From an uncultured Emticicia sp. (GTDB lineage Bacteria; Bacteroidota; Bacteroidia; Cytophagales; Spirosomataceae): 64,000 bases of DNA. The notes beneath the pieces are model-generated. The model searched no databases. It saw nothing but the letters and a program-made list of their open reading frames with translations, and was not told where the DNA came from. Position numbers and translations under genes: made by a program. Below are positions 26,455-34,186 of the stretch, piece by piece (within the stretch, counting starts at the first letter, position 1; the number at the start of each line of letters is the position of its first letter). The stretch is taken from the NCBI RefSeq assembly GCF_937903345.1, contig NZ_CALCZQ010000069.1, forward strand, positions 1 through 64,000, in the 5' to 3' direction.

Positions 26455-28734
26455 ATGAAAATAAAACTTTCCTTCTTACTGCTACTCCCTATAGTTTTTT
26501 ACTTTCAATTATCTGCTCAAACCATAAATGAACAGAAATATAAAATCCATATCAAGCGAACTTCTGAGAAGATAAAAATTGATGGAATATTAGATGAAAA
26601 CACATGGAAAATTGCCGAGAAAACTCCACCGTTTCGTCAGCAATTTCCTTATGATACCTCAAAGGCTATACAACAAACTATCGCACGTGTTACCTTCGAC
26701 GAGGAATTCTTATATTACAGTTTTGTGGTTGATCAACCTAGGAAATATGCGGTACTTTCTCTAAAAAGAGACTTCCCATCTGGTGGAGGAACAGATTTGG
26801 TTGTTTTCAATATTGATACTTTTAGAGATAAACAAAATGGTTTTCATTTTGCGGTAAATCCTTATGGTGTGCAACGGGAGGCTTTAATTTCAAACGGAAA
26901 TATAGTTTCAAATGATTGGGATAATAAGTGGTACACGGCCGTAAAAAATTACGATGACCATTGGGTGGTTGAGTGTGCCATTCCGTTTAAAACAATTAGG
27001 TATAAATTGGCGGAAAATGGACAAAATACTTGGAATATAAACTTTTTTCGTAATAATCTTCTTTTGAATGAGCGTTCGTCTTGGGCACAGCTGCCACGAA
27101 GTGGAAAAGGCACAGATTTAGCATTTTCGGGAACTTTAGTTTGGGATGATGCCCCACCAAAACCAGGCCCGAATGTTTCAATAATTCCTTACAGTATAGC
27201 TTCTGTTGGACAAGACTTTATCAACGAACAACCTTTAGAAAGAAAAGCAAATATTGGGTTTGATACGAAAATTGCGGTCACGCCTTCATTAAATTTAGAC
27301 ATCACGATCAATCCCGACTTTTCACAGGTTGAGGTTGATAGACAAGTAACAAACTTAAGCCGTTTTGAAATTCTTTTTCCTGAAAGAAGGCAGTTTTTTC
27401 TAGAAAACAATGACCTTTTTGGAACATTTGGTACAGATAATGTTACACCTTTCTTTTCTCGGAGAATCGGAATTACAAAAAATCCAATAACAGGAAATAG
27501 TCAGCAAGTAAAGATTTTGGGTGGAGCAAGACTCAGCGGCAAACTTACTAATAATTGGCGGATTGGTTTGATGTCAATGCAAACCAAAGGTACTAAATTC
27601 AATGATAAAATTGGGTTAGCTGAAGCAAACTACACCGTTGGAGCAATTCAGCGAAAATTGTTTACTAGGTCAAATATATCGCTAATGGTTGTCAATAAAG
27701 AAAATGCCATTGGTAAATTAGAGACTCAACAGGCAGTAGATTCCTTGAAATTTCATCGAATTGTGGGTTTAGATTATAATATGGCATCGAGAAATGGATA
27801 TTGGCGAAATAAATTATTTTATCACCAGTCATTTACCCCTTCAACTTTAAAAGACCAAAATTCGGCAGGAATTATCATATTAAAAGACTCGCCGACATGG
27901 TTTATCAGTTCGGGTAGTACCTATGTAGGCGAAAATTACTTTGCTCCAGTGGGATATGTTCCTCGACAAAACTTCCTTAGAAACGAATCAAATTTTGGGT
28001 ACACGTTTTATCCGAAAAGTACAAAAATAAATAGAGTGTTAAACAACTTTGGTATCGGAATTGATTGGGATTATTTTACCCGAAAAACTGATTTTAAAAC
28101 CATAGATTATGATTTTACTCCGTTGTTTTTTATGTTTCAGTTTACCAATAATGCCAACCTGACTTTATTCCCATATAGGTTTGCGTACACCTATTTGTTT
28201 AGCGATTTCGACCCAACAAACACTGGAAGTAAACCACTTACTAAAAATCAAGGTTTTGCCTATCAACAAACTCGTTTTAACTTTCAATCGAATACTAATA
28301 AACCATTTTTCTTCAATATAAGCGGAAGAGGCGGAGAATATTATAATGGACATTTTGTATCGTTTGGAAGTACAATAAATTATCGTTTTATACCCTACGC
28401 ATTACTTTCGGTTGATATCACAAATAGTAGAATCAAGTTGCCAAAGCCTTACAACTCTGCGGTATTGTGGTTAGTGAGTCCTCGAGCTGAAATAACGTTC
28501 AATAAAAATGTATTCTGGACAACCTTTGTACAGTATAACAATCAAGCCAATAATTTCAATATTAATTCACGTTTTCAATGGCGTTTCAAACCAGCCAGTG
28601 ATTTCTTCATTGTTTATACAGATAATTATTTCGCAACCGACCCCGAAATTCTCGAAAAACCTTATAATTTAGGTTTGCTAAATAGCAAAAGTCGAGCTTT
28701 GGTGATGAAACTTACTTATTGGTTTAATATATAA
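26455..28734 (+). CDS. DUF5916 protein with N-terminal CBM9-like domain
   Basis: This 759-aa exported protein has a signal peptide (about 1-20, LSAQ). The N-terminal CBM9-like beta-sandwich (about 30-230) opens IKIDGILDENTWKIAEKTPPFRQQFPYDTSKA. The DUF5916 region follows (about 235-759), with NIGFDTKIAVTPSLNLDITINPDFSQVEVDRQVTNLSRFE and FPERRQFFLENNDLF. The remainder is a long beta-rich barrel-like part ending WFNI. Family members are common in Bacteroidota and are thought to be outer-membrane proteins, but no function is established to my knowledge. It stands alone, divergent from a sugar symporter. Confidence 0.9.
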   Translation: MKIKLSFLLLLPIVFYFQLSAQTINEQKYKIHIKRTSEKIKIDGILDENTWKIAEKTPPFRQQFPYDTSKAIQQTIARVTFDEEFLYYSFVVDQPRKYAVLSLKRDFPSGGGTDLVVFNIDTFRDKQNGFHFAVNPYGVQREALISNGNIVSNDWDNKWYTAVKNYDDHWVVECAIPFKTIRYKLAENGQNTWNINFFRNNLLLNERSSWAQLPRSGKGTDLAFSGTLVWDDAPPKPGPNVSIIPYSIASVGQDFINEQPLERKANIGFDTKIAVTPSLNLDITINPDFSQVEVDRQVTNLSRFEILFPERRQFFLENNDLFGTFGTDNVTPFFSRRIGITKNPITGNSQQVKILGGARLSGKLTNNWRIGLMSMQTKGTKFNDKIGLAEANYTVGAIQRKLFTRSNISLMVVNKENAIGKLETQQAVDSLKFHRIVGLDYNMASRNGYWRNKLFYHQSFTPSTLKDQNSAGIIILKDSPTWFISSGSTYVGENYFAPVGYVPRQNFLRNESNFGYTFYPKSTKINRVLNNFGIGIDWDYFTRKTDFKTIDYDFTPLFFMFQFTNNANLTLFPYRFAYTYLFSDFDPTNTGSKPLTKNQGFAYQQTRFNFQSNTNKPFFFNISGRGGEYYNGHFVSFGSTINYRFIPYALLSVDITNSRIKLPKPYNSAVLWLVSPRAEITFNKNVFWTTFVQYNNQANNFNINSRFQWRFKPASDFFIVYTDNYFATDPEILEKPYNLGLLNSKSRALVMKLTYWFNI

Positions 28735-28755
28735 AATAGGTGTGATGCAACTGTT

Positions 28756-29373
28756 TCACCCCCTATTCAACAACCAGCCAGTTACACTAAATCTTTCGGC
28801 AAAGGCTACGCTTACTTCATGCTCGAGTTTTTCACTTTCAAAACAGACTAAACGCCCAGCTAGTGGTTCAATGACGATACCTTTTTCAATGCCATTTTCT
28901 GATGTGTAGATAATCAAGTTTCCTCCATTTTCAGGAATCCAGTTGGGGTTTAGGTAATAAATCACCGATAAAATTCTTCCTTTTTGAGCCTGAAAAGTAT
29001 CTCGATGACGGCGGTAAAATTTGCCAACATTATATTTGGCGAAATGGATTTCGGTACCAACAATGCCCAAATAACACGTTTGATTGAGGTAATCGACAAA
29101 GGCTTGGTTTTTATTAAGCAACATTCGTTCGGCGACATCAACGGAGTTGGTTTCGAGCCATAAAATTTGATCACCTCTCACGAGGGCGGATTTATGGGCT
29201 TCACTTTGTTTACCAATACTTGCATCTTTAAATTTACCTGATTCGTAACGTTGAGCAAAGGTATTAAGGAGATTTTTAACTTCGGATGGTTCTAAAAAAT
29301 CATCACAAACGGCATAGCCTTTGGCCACGATTCCTTCGATAAGAAGCTCAAACTTCTGTTCTTGTGTAAGCAT
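28756..29373 (-). CDS. 2-oxoglutarate/Fe(II)-dependent oxygenase (prolyl-4-hydroxylase type)
   Basis: This 205-aa cytoplasmic dioxygenase has all expected catalytic residues. The iron triad is His123-x-Asp125 (FYRRHRD) and His185 (KLEHEV), and Arg194 would bind the 2-oxoglutarate carboxylate (AERFSVTGWL). The P4Hc-type double-stranded beta helix runs from about 105 to 203, with GRILSVIYYLNPNW and GNLIIY. Targets of bacterial members include ribosomal proteins and EF-Tu, but the substrate here is unknown. It is divergent from the SNF2 gene. A terminator-like hairpin lies 5 bases upstream of its start codon. Confidence 0.9.
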   Translation of the reverse strand: MLTQEQKFELLIEGIVAKGYAVCDDFLEPSEVKNLLNTFAQRYESGKFKDASIGKQSEAHKSALVRGDQILWLETNSVDVAERMLLNKNQAFVDYLNQTCYLGIVGTEIHFAKYNVGKFYRRHRDTFQAQKGRILSVIYYLNPNWIPENGGNLIIYTSENGIEKGIVIEPLAGRLVCFESEKLEHEVSVAFAERFSVTGWLLNRG

Positions 29374-29377
29374 TTTC

Positions 29378-29423
29378 CCAAAAAAACCTTGTAAGTCTTG
29401 CCGATTTACAAGGTTTTTTTGGG
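29378..29423. promoter_or_regulatory. Long A/T-flanked hairpin next to the 2OG-oxygenase start
   Basis: CCCAAAAAAACCTTGTAA (29378-29395) is mirrored by TTACAAGG followed by T7 and GGG (29406-29423), giving a near-perfect stem around a 10-base loop. It has the form of a bidirectional terminator yet lies between two divergent genes, 4 bases from the oxygenase ATG. It could insulate the divergent promoters or act on the oxygenase leader. Confidence 0.6.
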
Positions 29424-29459
29424 TTTTTGGTAAAGGTAACTAAATGTTTGGCATTAGAA

Positions 29460-29467
29460 TATGTTTG
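29460..29467 (+). promoter_or_regulatory. Candidate promoter -7 box for the SNF2 gene
   Basis: TATGTTTG fits TAnnTTTG about 95 bases upstream of the SNF2 ATG at 29562. No -33 match at normal spacing. Confidence 0.3.
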
Positions 29468-29561
29468 TGTAAAATTTGAATCCTGAAATACTCCAAAAAT
29501 TTACTAATCACGAAATTTTCGTAAATTAGAGCAGATTTTAGATACCCCAAAAAACCTTGCA

Positions 29562-32060
29562 ATGGCGACTCATAAAGTTTTAAAACGCAAATCTATCACG
29601 AAAAAAAAGGTAGAAACGCCAAAGAAAATACCATATTATAGAAAGCCTGATCATTTAACACTCGACGAATGGCAGATTGCCCTACGAAAGCAATTTGGAC
29701 AGGATAATAAGTTTTTGATTACGAATATTGGCCCTGAAAAAATCTTTTCTGACTTTCAGGTCACTAATAGCCTCACTAATAATTCATATAAGGTTGCCAT
29801 CAGAAGTGCCGACGATACGCATAATTTCTGTGAATGTCTCGATTTTAAAACCAATCGTTTGGGCGTTTGTAAGCACATCAGTGCTACGCTGCATTATTTG
29901 AGCAATGTCCATGGTTCAAAAAAAGCCTTTAAAGATGGTGTTTTTGAGCCACTATATAGTTCGGTTTATTTAGATTATCTGAATGGAAAGCAGATAAAAA
30001 TCAGAATTGGTAATGAAAACCGCGATGAATATCTCAATTTAATAAAAACCTATTTCGATGAAAATAAGGTCTTAAAACCCAAATCTTTCGCGGTTTTTGA
30101 GGTTTTTCTGGAAGAAGCAAGGAAAATAAGTAAAAGTTTTAGGTGCTACGCTGATGCACTCGACTTTGTGATTGGCGAACGAGATAAAATTCACCGCAGA
30201 GATTTCTTTTTGAAACTTATTCCAAAAGAAGAAAACGACCCAGCTTTTGAGAGTTTAGTAAAAACTGAGCTTTTTCCATATCAGAAAAAAGGCGTATTAT
30301 TTGCCGCTATTGAAGGCCGAAGCCTCATCGCCGACGAAATGGGTCTCGGAAAAACACTCCAAGCCATTGCTACTGCCGAGTTATACAAAAAAGAATTGGG
30401 CATCAATCGGGTGCTGATTGTTTGTCCGACTTCCCTAAAATATCAGTGGAAATCTGAGATTGAAAAATTTACCGATTCCAGCGTTCATGTAATAGAAGGA
30501 ACTCTCATCAAACGCACGGCACAGTACCAGTATGTTGATGCTTTTTATGTGATTGTGAGCTACCATACCATGATCCAAGACCTTGATTTGCTCAATAAAA
30601 TGGAAGCTGATATGGTGATTTTGGACGAAGCACAACGTATAAAAAACTGGAAAACGAAAGTTTCGCAACAAATCAAAAAACTAATTACGCCTTACGCAAT
30701 TATACTTACAGGTACGCCGCTCGAAAACAAACTCGAAGAACTTTATTCGATTACTCAGCTTATTGATGTTTTTCGTTTGGGGCCTGTTTATCGTTTTTTG
30801 AATCAATATCAAATTACAGATGATTCTGGAAAAGTAGTGGGCTACAAAAACCTCAACGAAATATCTAAATTACTATCTGATATTCTCATCAGACGAACCA
30901 AAAAAGAGGTTTTATCGCAATTACCGAAGCGAATGGATAAAAATTTGTTTGTACCAATGACACAAGAACAAATGGATATTCATAATGGTTTTAGCGATAA
31001 TGTGGCAAAATTGGTAAGTAAATGGCGTAAATTTGGTTTTTTGAATGAAACCGACCGCCGACGGTTGTTGCTCTCTTTGAGCCAAATGCGAATGGTATGT
31101 GATAGCACGTTTTTACTCGACCAAAAGTCTCGACACGATACGAAGATTGAAGAAATAATGAATATTTTGGACGAGTTTTTTGAAAATTCGGACGAAAAAG
31201 TAGTTGTTTTCAGTCAATGGGAACGCATGACAAGGCTCGTGGCACAAGAACTTACCGAACGAGGAATTAGGTTTGAAAACCTACACGGCGGAATAGAAAG
31301 TAGAAAGAGAAAAGATTTACTCGATAACTTTAAAAACGACCCCGACAGCCGAGTTTTCTTATCGACGGATGCTGGTAGTGTAGGTTTAAATCTGCAATCT
31401 GCATCCTTGCTAATTAATCTTGATATTCCATGGAATCCAGCAATTTTAGAGCAACGCATCGCTCGCATTTACAGGCTGGGACAAGAACGAAATGTGTCAA
31501 TCATCAACCTTATTTCGACAGGTACGATTGAGCATAAAATGCTCGATGTGCTCAAATTTAAAGGTGCAATGGCCGAAGGTGTGCTTGATGGCGGCGAAGA
31601 TACTATTTTCTTAGGTGAAGATAAATTTAAGCAATTTATGAGTTCTGTTGAAAACCTAACAGATGCACCGCAAAATGAAAATACAATTATTGATGCCGCC
31701 GAAGAACACGAAGCTGAAGAGCAAAATTTCACCAATAATATAGAAAAATCAATAATTGAACTGCCAGAAAATTCCACAACTTTCTTGGGCGATGATGATG
31801 TGCAGGAAAGTAACCCAAAAACAAGTGATATACAATTAGAAAGCAGCCCAAGTGAAGAATTAATCAAATCAGGTGTACATTTTTTCACACAATTAAACCA
31901 AACATTAAAAAATCCAGAAGAAAATAAGGTTTTGTTTGAGCACCTCATTTACAGAGATGAGGCTGGAAAAATATTCTTAAAAATCCCTATTGAAAATGAA
32001 GAAGTTGTGACTGAAACTTTACAAAATTTGAGTGCTGTATTTCGAGCTTTCTTGAAATGA
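29562..32060 (+). CDS. SNF2-family DEAD/H-like helicase with SWIM zinc finger
   Basis: This 832-aa Swi2/Snf2-type ATPase would translocate on DNA or remodel protein-DNA complexes. A SWIM zinc finger lies at about residues 90-106 (CECLDF then VCKHI, C-x-C...C-x-H). Motif I is ADEMGLGKT (about 256-263), motif II DEAQ (about 353), followed by ILTGTPLENKLEELYSI. The helicase C lobe includes VVVFSQWERM, DAGSVGLNLQSA and RIYRLGQERNVSI (motif VI QR-type). A long acidic, probably disordered tail follows (about 680-790) before a short C-terminal segment. It stands alone, with no methylase or nuclease beside it, so I see no sign of a restriction or DISARM-type defence locus. Confidence 0.94.
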   Translation: MATHKVLKRKSITKKKVETPKKIPYYRKPDHLTLDEWQIALRKQFGQDNKFLITNIGPEKIFSDFQVTNSLTNNSYKVAIRSADDTHNFCECLDFKTNRLGVCKHISATLHYLSNVHGSKKAFKDGVFEPLYSSVYLDYLNGKQIKIRIGNENRDEYLNLIKTYFDENKVLKPKSFAVFEVFLEEARKISKSFRCYADALDFVIGERDKIHRRDFFLKLIPKEENDPAFESLVKTELFPYQKKGVLFAAIEGRSLIADEMGLGKTLQAIATAELYKKELGINRVLIVCPTSLKYQWKSEIEKFTDSSVHVIEGTLIKRTAQYQYVDAFYVIVSYHTMIQDLDLLNKMEADMVILDEAQRIKNWKTKVSQQIKKLITPYAIILTGTPLENKLEELYSITQLIDVFRLGPVYRFLNQYQITDDSGKVVGYKNLNEISKLLSDILIRRTKKEVLSQLPKRMDKNLFVPMTQEQMDIHNGFSDNVAKLVSKWRKFGFLNETDRRRLLLSLSQMRMVCDSTFLLDQKSRHDTKIEEIMNILDEFFENSDEKVVVFSQWERMTRLVAQELTERGIRFENLHGGIESRKRKDLLDNFKNDPDSRVFLSTDAGSVGLNLQSASLLINLDIPWNPAILEQRIARIYRLGQERNVSIINLISTGTIEHKMLDVLKFKGAMAEGVLDGGEDTIFLGEDKFKQFMSSVENLTDAPQNENTIIDAAEEHEAEEQNFTNNIEKSIIELPENSTTFLGDDDVQESNPKTSDIQLESSPSEELIKSGVHFFTQLNQTLKNPEENKVLFEHLIYRDEAGKIFLKIPIENEEVVTETLQNLSAVFRAFLK

Positions 32061-32118
32061 TAATCAATTTTTGAGTAAGAAACTATTGATGAAACTATTC
32101 AAAAAAACACTGCTATAC

Positions 32119-32150
32119 TCAAAAGGCACAGAGTTGCAAAGGTTCAAAGT
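32119..32150. repeat. Degenerate low-complexity spacer repeat
   Basis: AAAGGCACAGAGTTGCAAAG and the following GTTCAAAG form a drifting repeat of AAAGG/CAAAG-type units in the spacer between the SNF2 and GNAT genes. It resembles a spacer repeat type common in Bacteroidota genomes. Boundaries are approximate. Confidence 0.45.
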
Positions 32151-32222
32151 ACTGATAATGAGGCAATTAAATATTTAAATTTTCGCAAACCATTTTTGGT
32201 TAAGTATAAACTCACTCAGATT

Positions 32223-32756
32223 ATGCAAATACTCGAAACCGAACGATTAATTTTACGTGAATTTACCCTCGAAGATGCAGTTTTTATTCTAGAATTACTA
32301 AATACACCCACTTGGCTACAATTTATCGGAGATAGAAATGTACATTCGATTGAAGATGCTAAAAACTATTTGCTGGCCGGGAGCATTAAAAGTTATGCCG
32401 AAAATGGATTTGGTTTTTATGCAGTTGATGAGAAAATCGGATCGTCGGACTGCAAAAATCAAACTATCGGAATGTGTGGCTTGATAAAACGAGATACTTT
32501 GCCCGATATTGATATTGGCTTTGCTTTTTTACCCAATCTTATCAGCAAAGGATTTGGTTACGAAATAGCGTCTGCTACGCTCGATTATGCACTTAATAAT
32601 CTGAAAATCAATCGAATAATAGCCATTGTAAATCCTGAAAACGAAAAATCAATTGGGCTAATCAAGAAAATCGGAATGCAATTTGAGGAAATGATAAAGT
32701 TCGGCGATGATGATAAAGAATTGATGTTATTTGGAATTAAGCAAAAAGTTGATTGA
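32223..32756 (+). CDS. GNAT-family N-acetyltransferase (RimJ/RimL-like)
   Basis: This 177-aa acetyl-CoA-dependent acetyltransferase starts at the ATG that gives MQILETERLILREFTLEDA, the standard RimJ/RimL opening. A TTG frame from 32196 would add 9 residues and is not favoured. The fold continues with IGMCGLIKRDTLPDIDIGFAFLPNLISKGFGYEIASATLDYAL, where SKGFGYEIA matches the acetyl-CoA pyrophosphate loop (Q/RxxGxG/A). It ends with NPENEKSIGLIKKIGMQFEE. The substrate is unknown. Its 3' end overlaps, on the opposite strand, the last 20 bases of the Uma2 pseudogene. Confidence 0.88.
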   Translation: MQILETERLILREFTLEDAVFILELLNTPTWLQFIGDRNVHSIEDAKNYLLAGSIKSYAENGFGFYAVDEKIGSSDCKNQTIGMCGLIKRDTLPDIDIGFAFLPNLISKGFGYEIASATLDYALNNLKINRIIAIVNPENEKSIGLIKKIGMQFEEMIKFGDDDKELMLFGIKQKVD

Positions 32757-33282
32757 CGCTTATTTCGAATTCGGGTAATACAGGATTTGCCGAACAAATA
32801 TCATCTTCCGTACAAATTTTTACAGTTTTTCGAGTAGTATAAACATTCACCATTTTATTCTCAGGCAGAATTAACCAAACTACTTATACTCCGTACTTGT
32901 AATATTCACTTATCTTATCTGCTAATTTATAGTGATTATCCGTTGTAGAAATTACTTCAATTACAAATTTAGGAATTTCATCAATTTCTTTCTTCGTATT
33001 TGCTACTTGCTCTTTTGTCAAATAAGCAATGTCTGGTCTTCTCATTTGAATACCAGTAAGCATAGTATCATATTCTGCCACGAAAGTTCCACGTTTCCAC
33101 AAACCCTTTTCAATAAAAAGATTGTTCAAAACTTCGTAAATATAAAGTTGTTTTCTGTTCATTCCTGTAAACTTAATCAACTCTCCATCATACCATTCAT
33201 ACTTTAGGCCATCCTCCGGTTCCCAAAGAATGAATTCAGCTAAGGTTTTTGGCAATTCTAAAATTTCATTTTTCGCTACCAT
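32737..33282 (-). pseudogene. Uma2-family endonuclease gene split by one in-frame stop
   Basis: The intact first part (131 codons, 33282 to 32887) is a Uma2/DUF820 protein: LAEFILWEPEDGLKYEWYDGELI, the PD-(D/E)XK-like core MRRPDIAYLTKEQ, then FVIEVIS and DKISEYYKYGV. A TAA at 32884-32886 interrupts it. Without any frame change, reading continues VVWLILPENKMVNVYTTRK and ends LPEFEISVNQLFA before TAA at 32737. That is exactly the missing Uma2 C-terminus (VWLIxPE...V.VY...LPxF.I.v..LF). The total of 181 codons is the normal family length. The family position of the stop usually holds Lys, so an AAA to TAA change is the simplest explanation. A sequencing error or readthrough are alternatives. Confidence 0.85.
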
Positions 33283-33486
33283 ACCATAAAATATTTTAAG
33301 TCGTTAAGAGAAAATTACTGTTTTATTTCCAAACTTTTTGTCAGAACCCAAACACACTTTTTTAATTCTTCAACAGGTGATTTGTCTGGAAATAAAACCA
33401 AACTACTCATTTTATTAAAATTGGCTGATCATATCCATCAAGTAAAGGTATATATTTGTATGAGAAATTTCAAACAGAAACTAGAT

Positions 33487-33906
33487 ATGCAAATCAAAAC
33501 CGCTCAAACCAAAGAAGATTTTTTGAAATGTTTCGATGCCATGCAGGCTCTGCGTCCGCATCTTACGCACCAATTATTTCTGGATTTAATGCAAAAAATG
33601 CAGGCAGAAAACTATACGTTGATTTATATTGAAGAAGAGAACAAAGTTATTTCGGCTTGTGGTTTCCGCTATTTGACAACACTTTTCGACGGTCGATATA
33701 TTTACATTGATGACCTCTCGACGCTTCCCGAAGCACGTGGCAAAGGTCATGCAGGAATGTTATTTGATTTTGTTGTTGAAAAGGCGAAATCAGAAAATCT
33801 TAAAGCAGTGCATCTTGATTCAGGACACCAAAGATTTGATGCCCACCGCCTTTATTTGAATAAAGGAATGAAAATAGTAAATCATCATTTTAAACTTGAA
33901 TTATAA
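33487..33906 (+). CDS. GNAT-family N-acetyltransferase
   Basis: This 139-aa acetyltransferase starts at MQIKTAQTKEDFLKCFDAM. A TTG frame from 33382 adds 35 unlikely residues. The GNAT core includes IEEENKVISACGFRYL, IYIDDLSTLPEARGKGHAGMLFDFVVEKAK with the acetyl-CoA loop RGKGHA, and HLDSGHQRFDAHRLYLNKGM with the family-typical DAHRFY-like motif. The target is unknown. It is divergent from the Uma2 pseudogene and converges on the sensor kinase gene. Confidence 0.86.
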   Translation: MQIKTAQTKEDFLKCFDAMQALRPHLTHQLFLDLMQKMQAENYTLIYIEEENKVISACGFRYLTTLFDGRYIYIDDLSTLPEARGKGHAGMLFDFVVEKAKSENLKAVHLDSGHQRFDAHRLYLNKGMKIVNHHFKLEL

Positions 33907-33990
33907 ATCTTACATAAAATTATGATATAGCAAACCGAACGACCAAGAGTAGAATGCCTAAGCGAACATAAAGTGAAGAAAATAAAACAA

Positions 33991-33998
33991 TATTTTTG
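33991..33998 (+). promoter_or_regulatory. Promoter-like -7 box in a convergent spacer
   Basis: TATTTTTG fits TAnnTTTG and lies 43 bases before the small reading frame at 34041. On its own this is weak evidence because the sequence is AT-rich. Confidence 0.25.
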
Positions 33999-34040
33999 TT
34001 TTTTGATATTTAGGAAGTCTCAGAACGTTTGCATACAGGA

Positions 34041-34166
34041 ATGCCCAACGATGATGACGAGGATATGAGGTTAGCGATTGGATCGGAAATCACTCCTTCA
34101 AAGCGTTTTACAACAATTTCCGATAACTTTAGTTTAAATATACCTTTACCGAAGCATTTAAAATAA
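34041..34166 (+). CDS. Candidate small protein or gene remnant, 41 aa
   Basis: The 280-base spacer between a GNAT gene and a sensor kinase gene holds a plus-strand frame that looks protein-like: MPNDDDEDMRLAIGSEI, then TPSKRFTTISDNF, ending IPLPKHLK. The same frame is open upstream back to a stop near 34012. I do not recognise it. A promoter-like box precedes it by 43 bases. It could be a real small protein, a remnant of a lost gene, or chance. Confidence 0.25.
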   Translation: MPNDDDEDMRLAIGSEITPSKRFTTISDNFSLNIPLPKHLK

Positions 34167-34186
34167 AATAATAACACCTTGACTTT

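Noticed and set aside
29562..33282. Possible defence island (SNF2 helicase near a Uma2 nuclease)
   Set aside because: No methylase, phospholipase or other DISARM/Zorya-type partner is present. The Uma2 gene is broken, on the other strand and separated by an acetyltransferase gene.
34083..34123. TCGGAAAT / ATTTCCGA inverted repeat in the convergent spacer
   Set aside because: Eight-base arms with a 25-base loop and no T-tract do not make a terminator, and no partner copy is seen.
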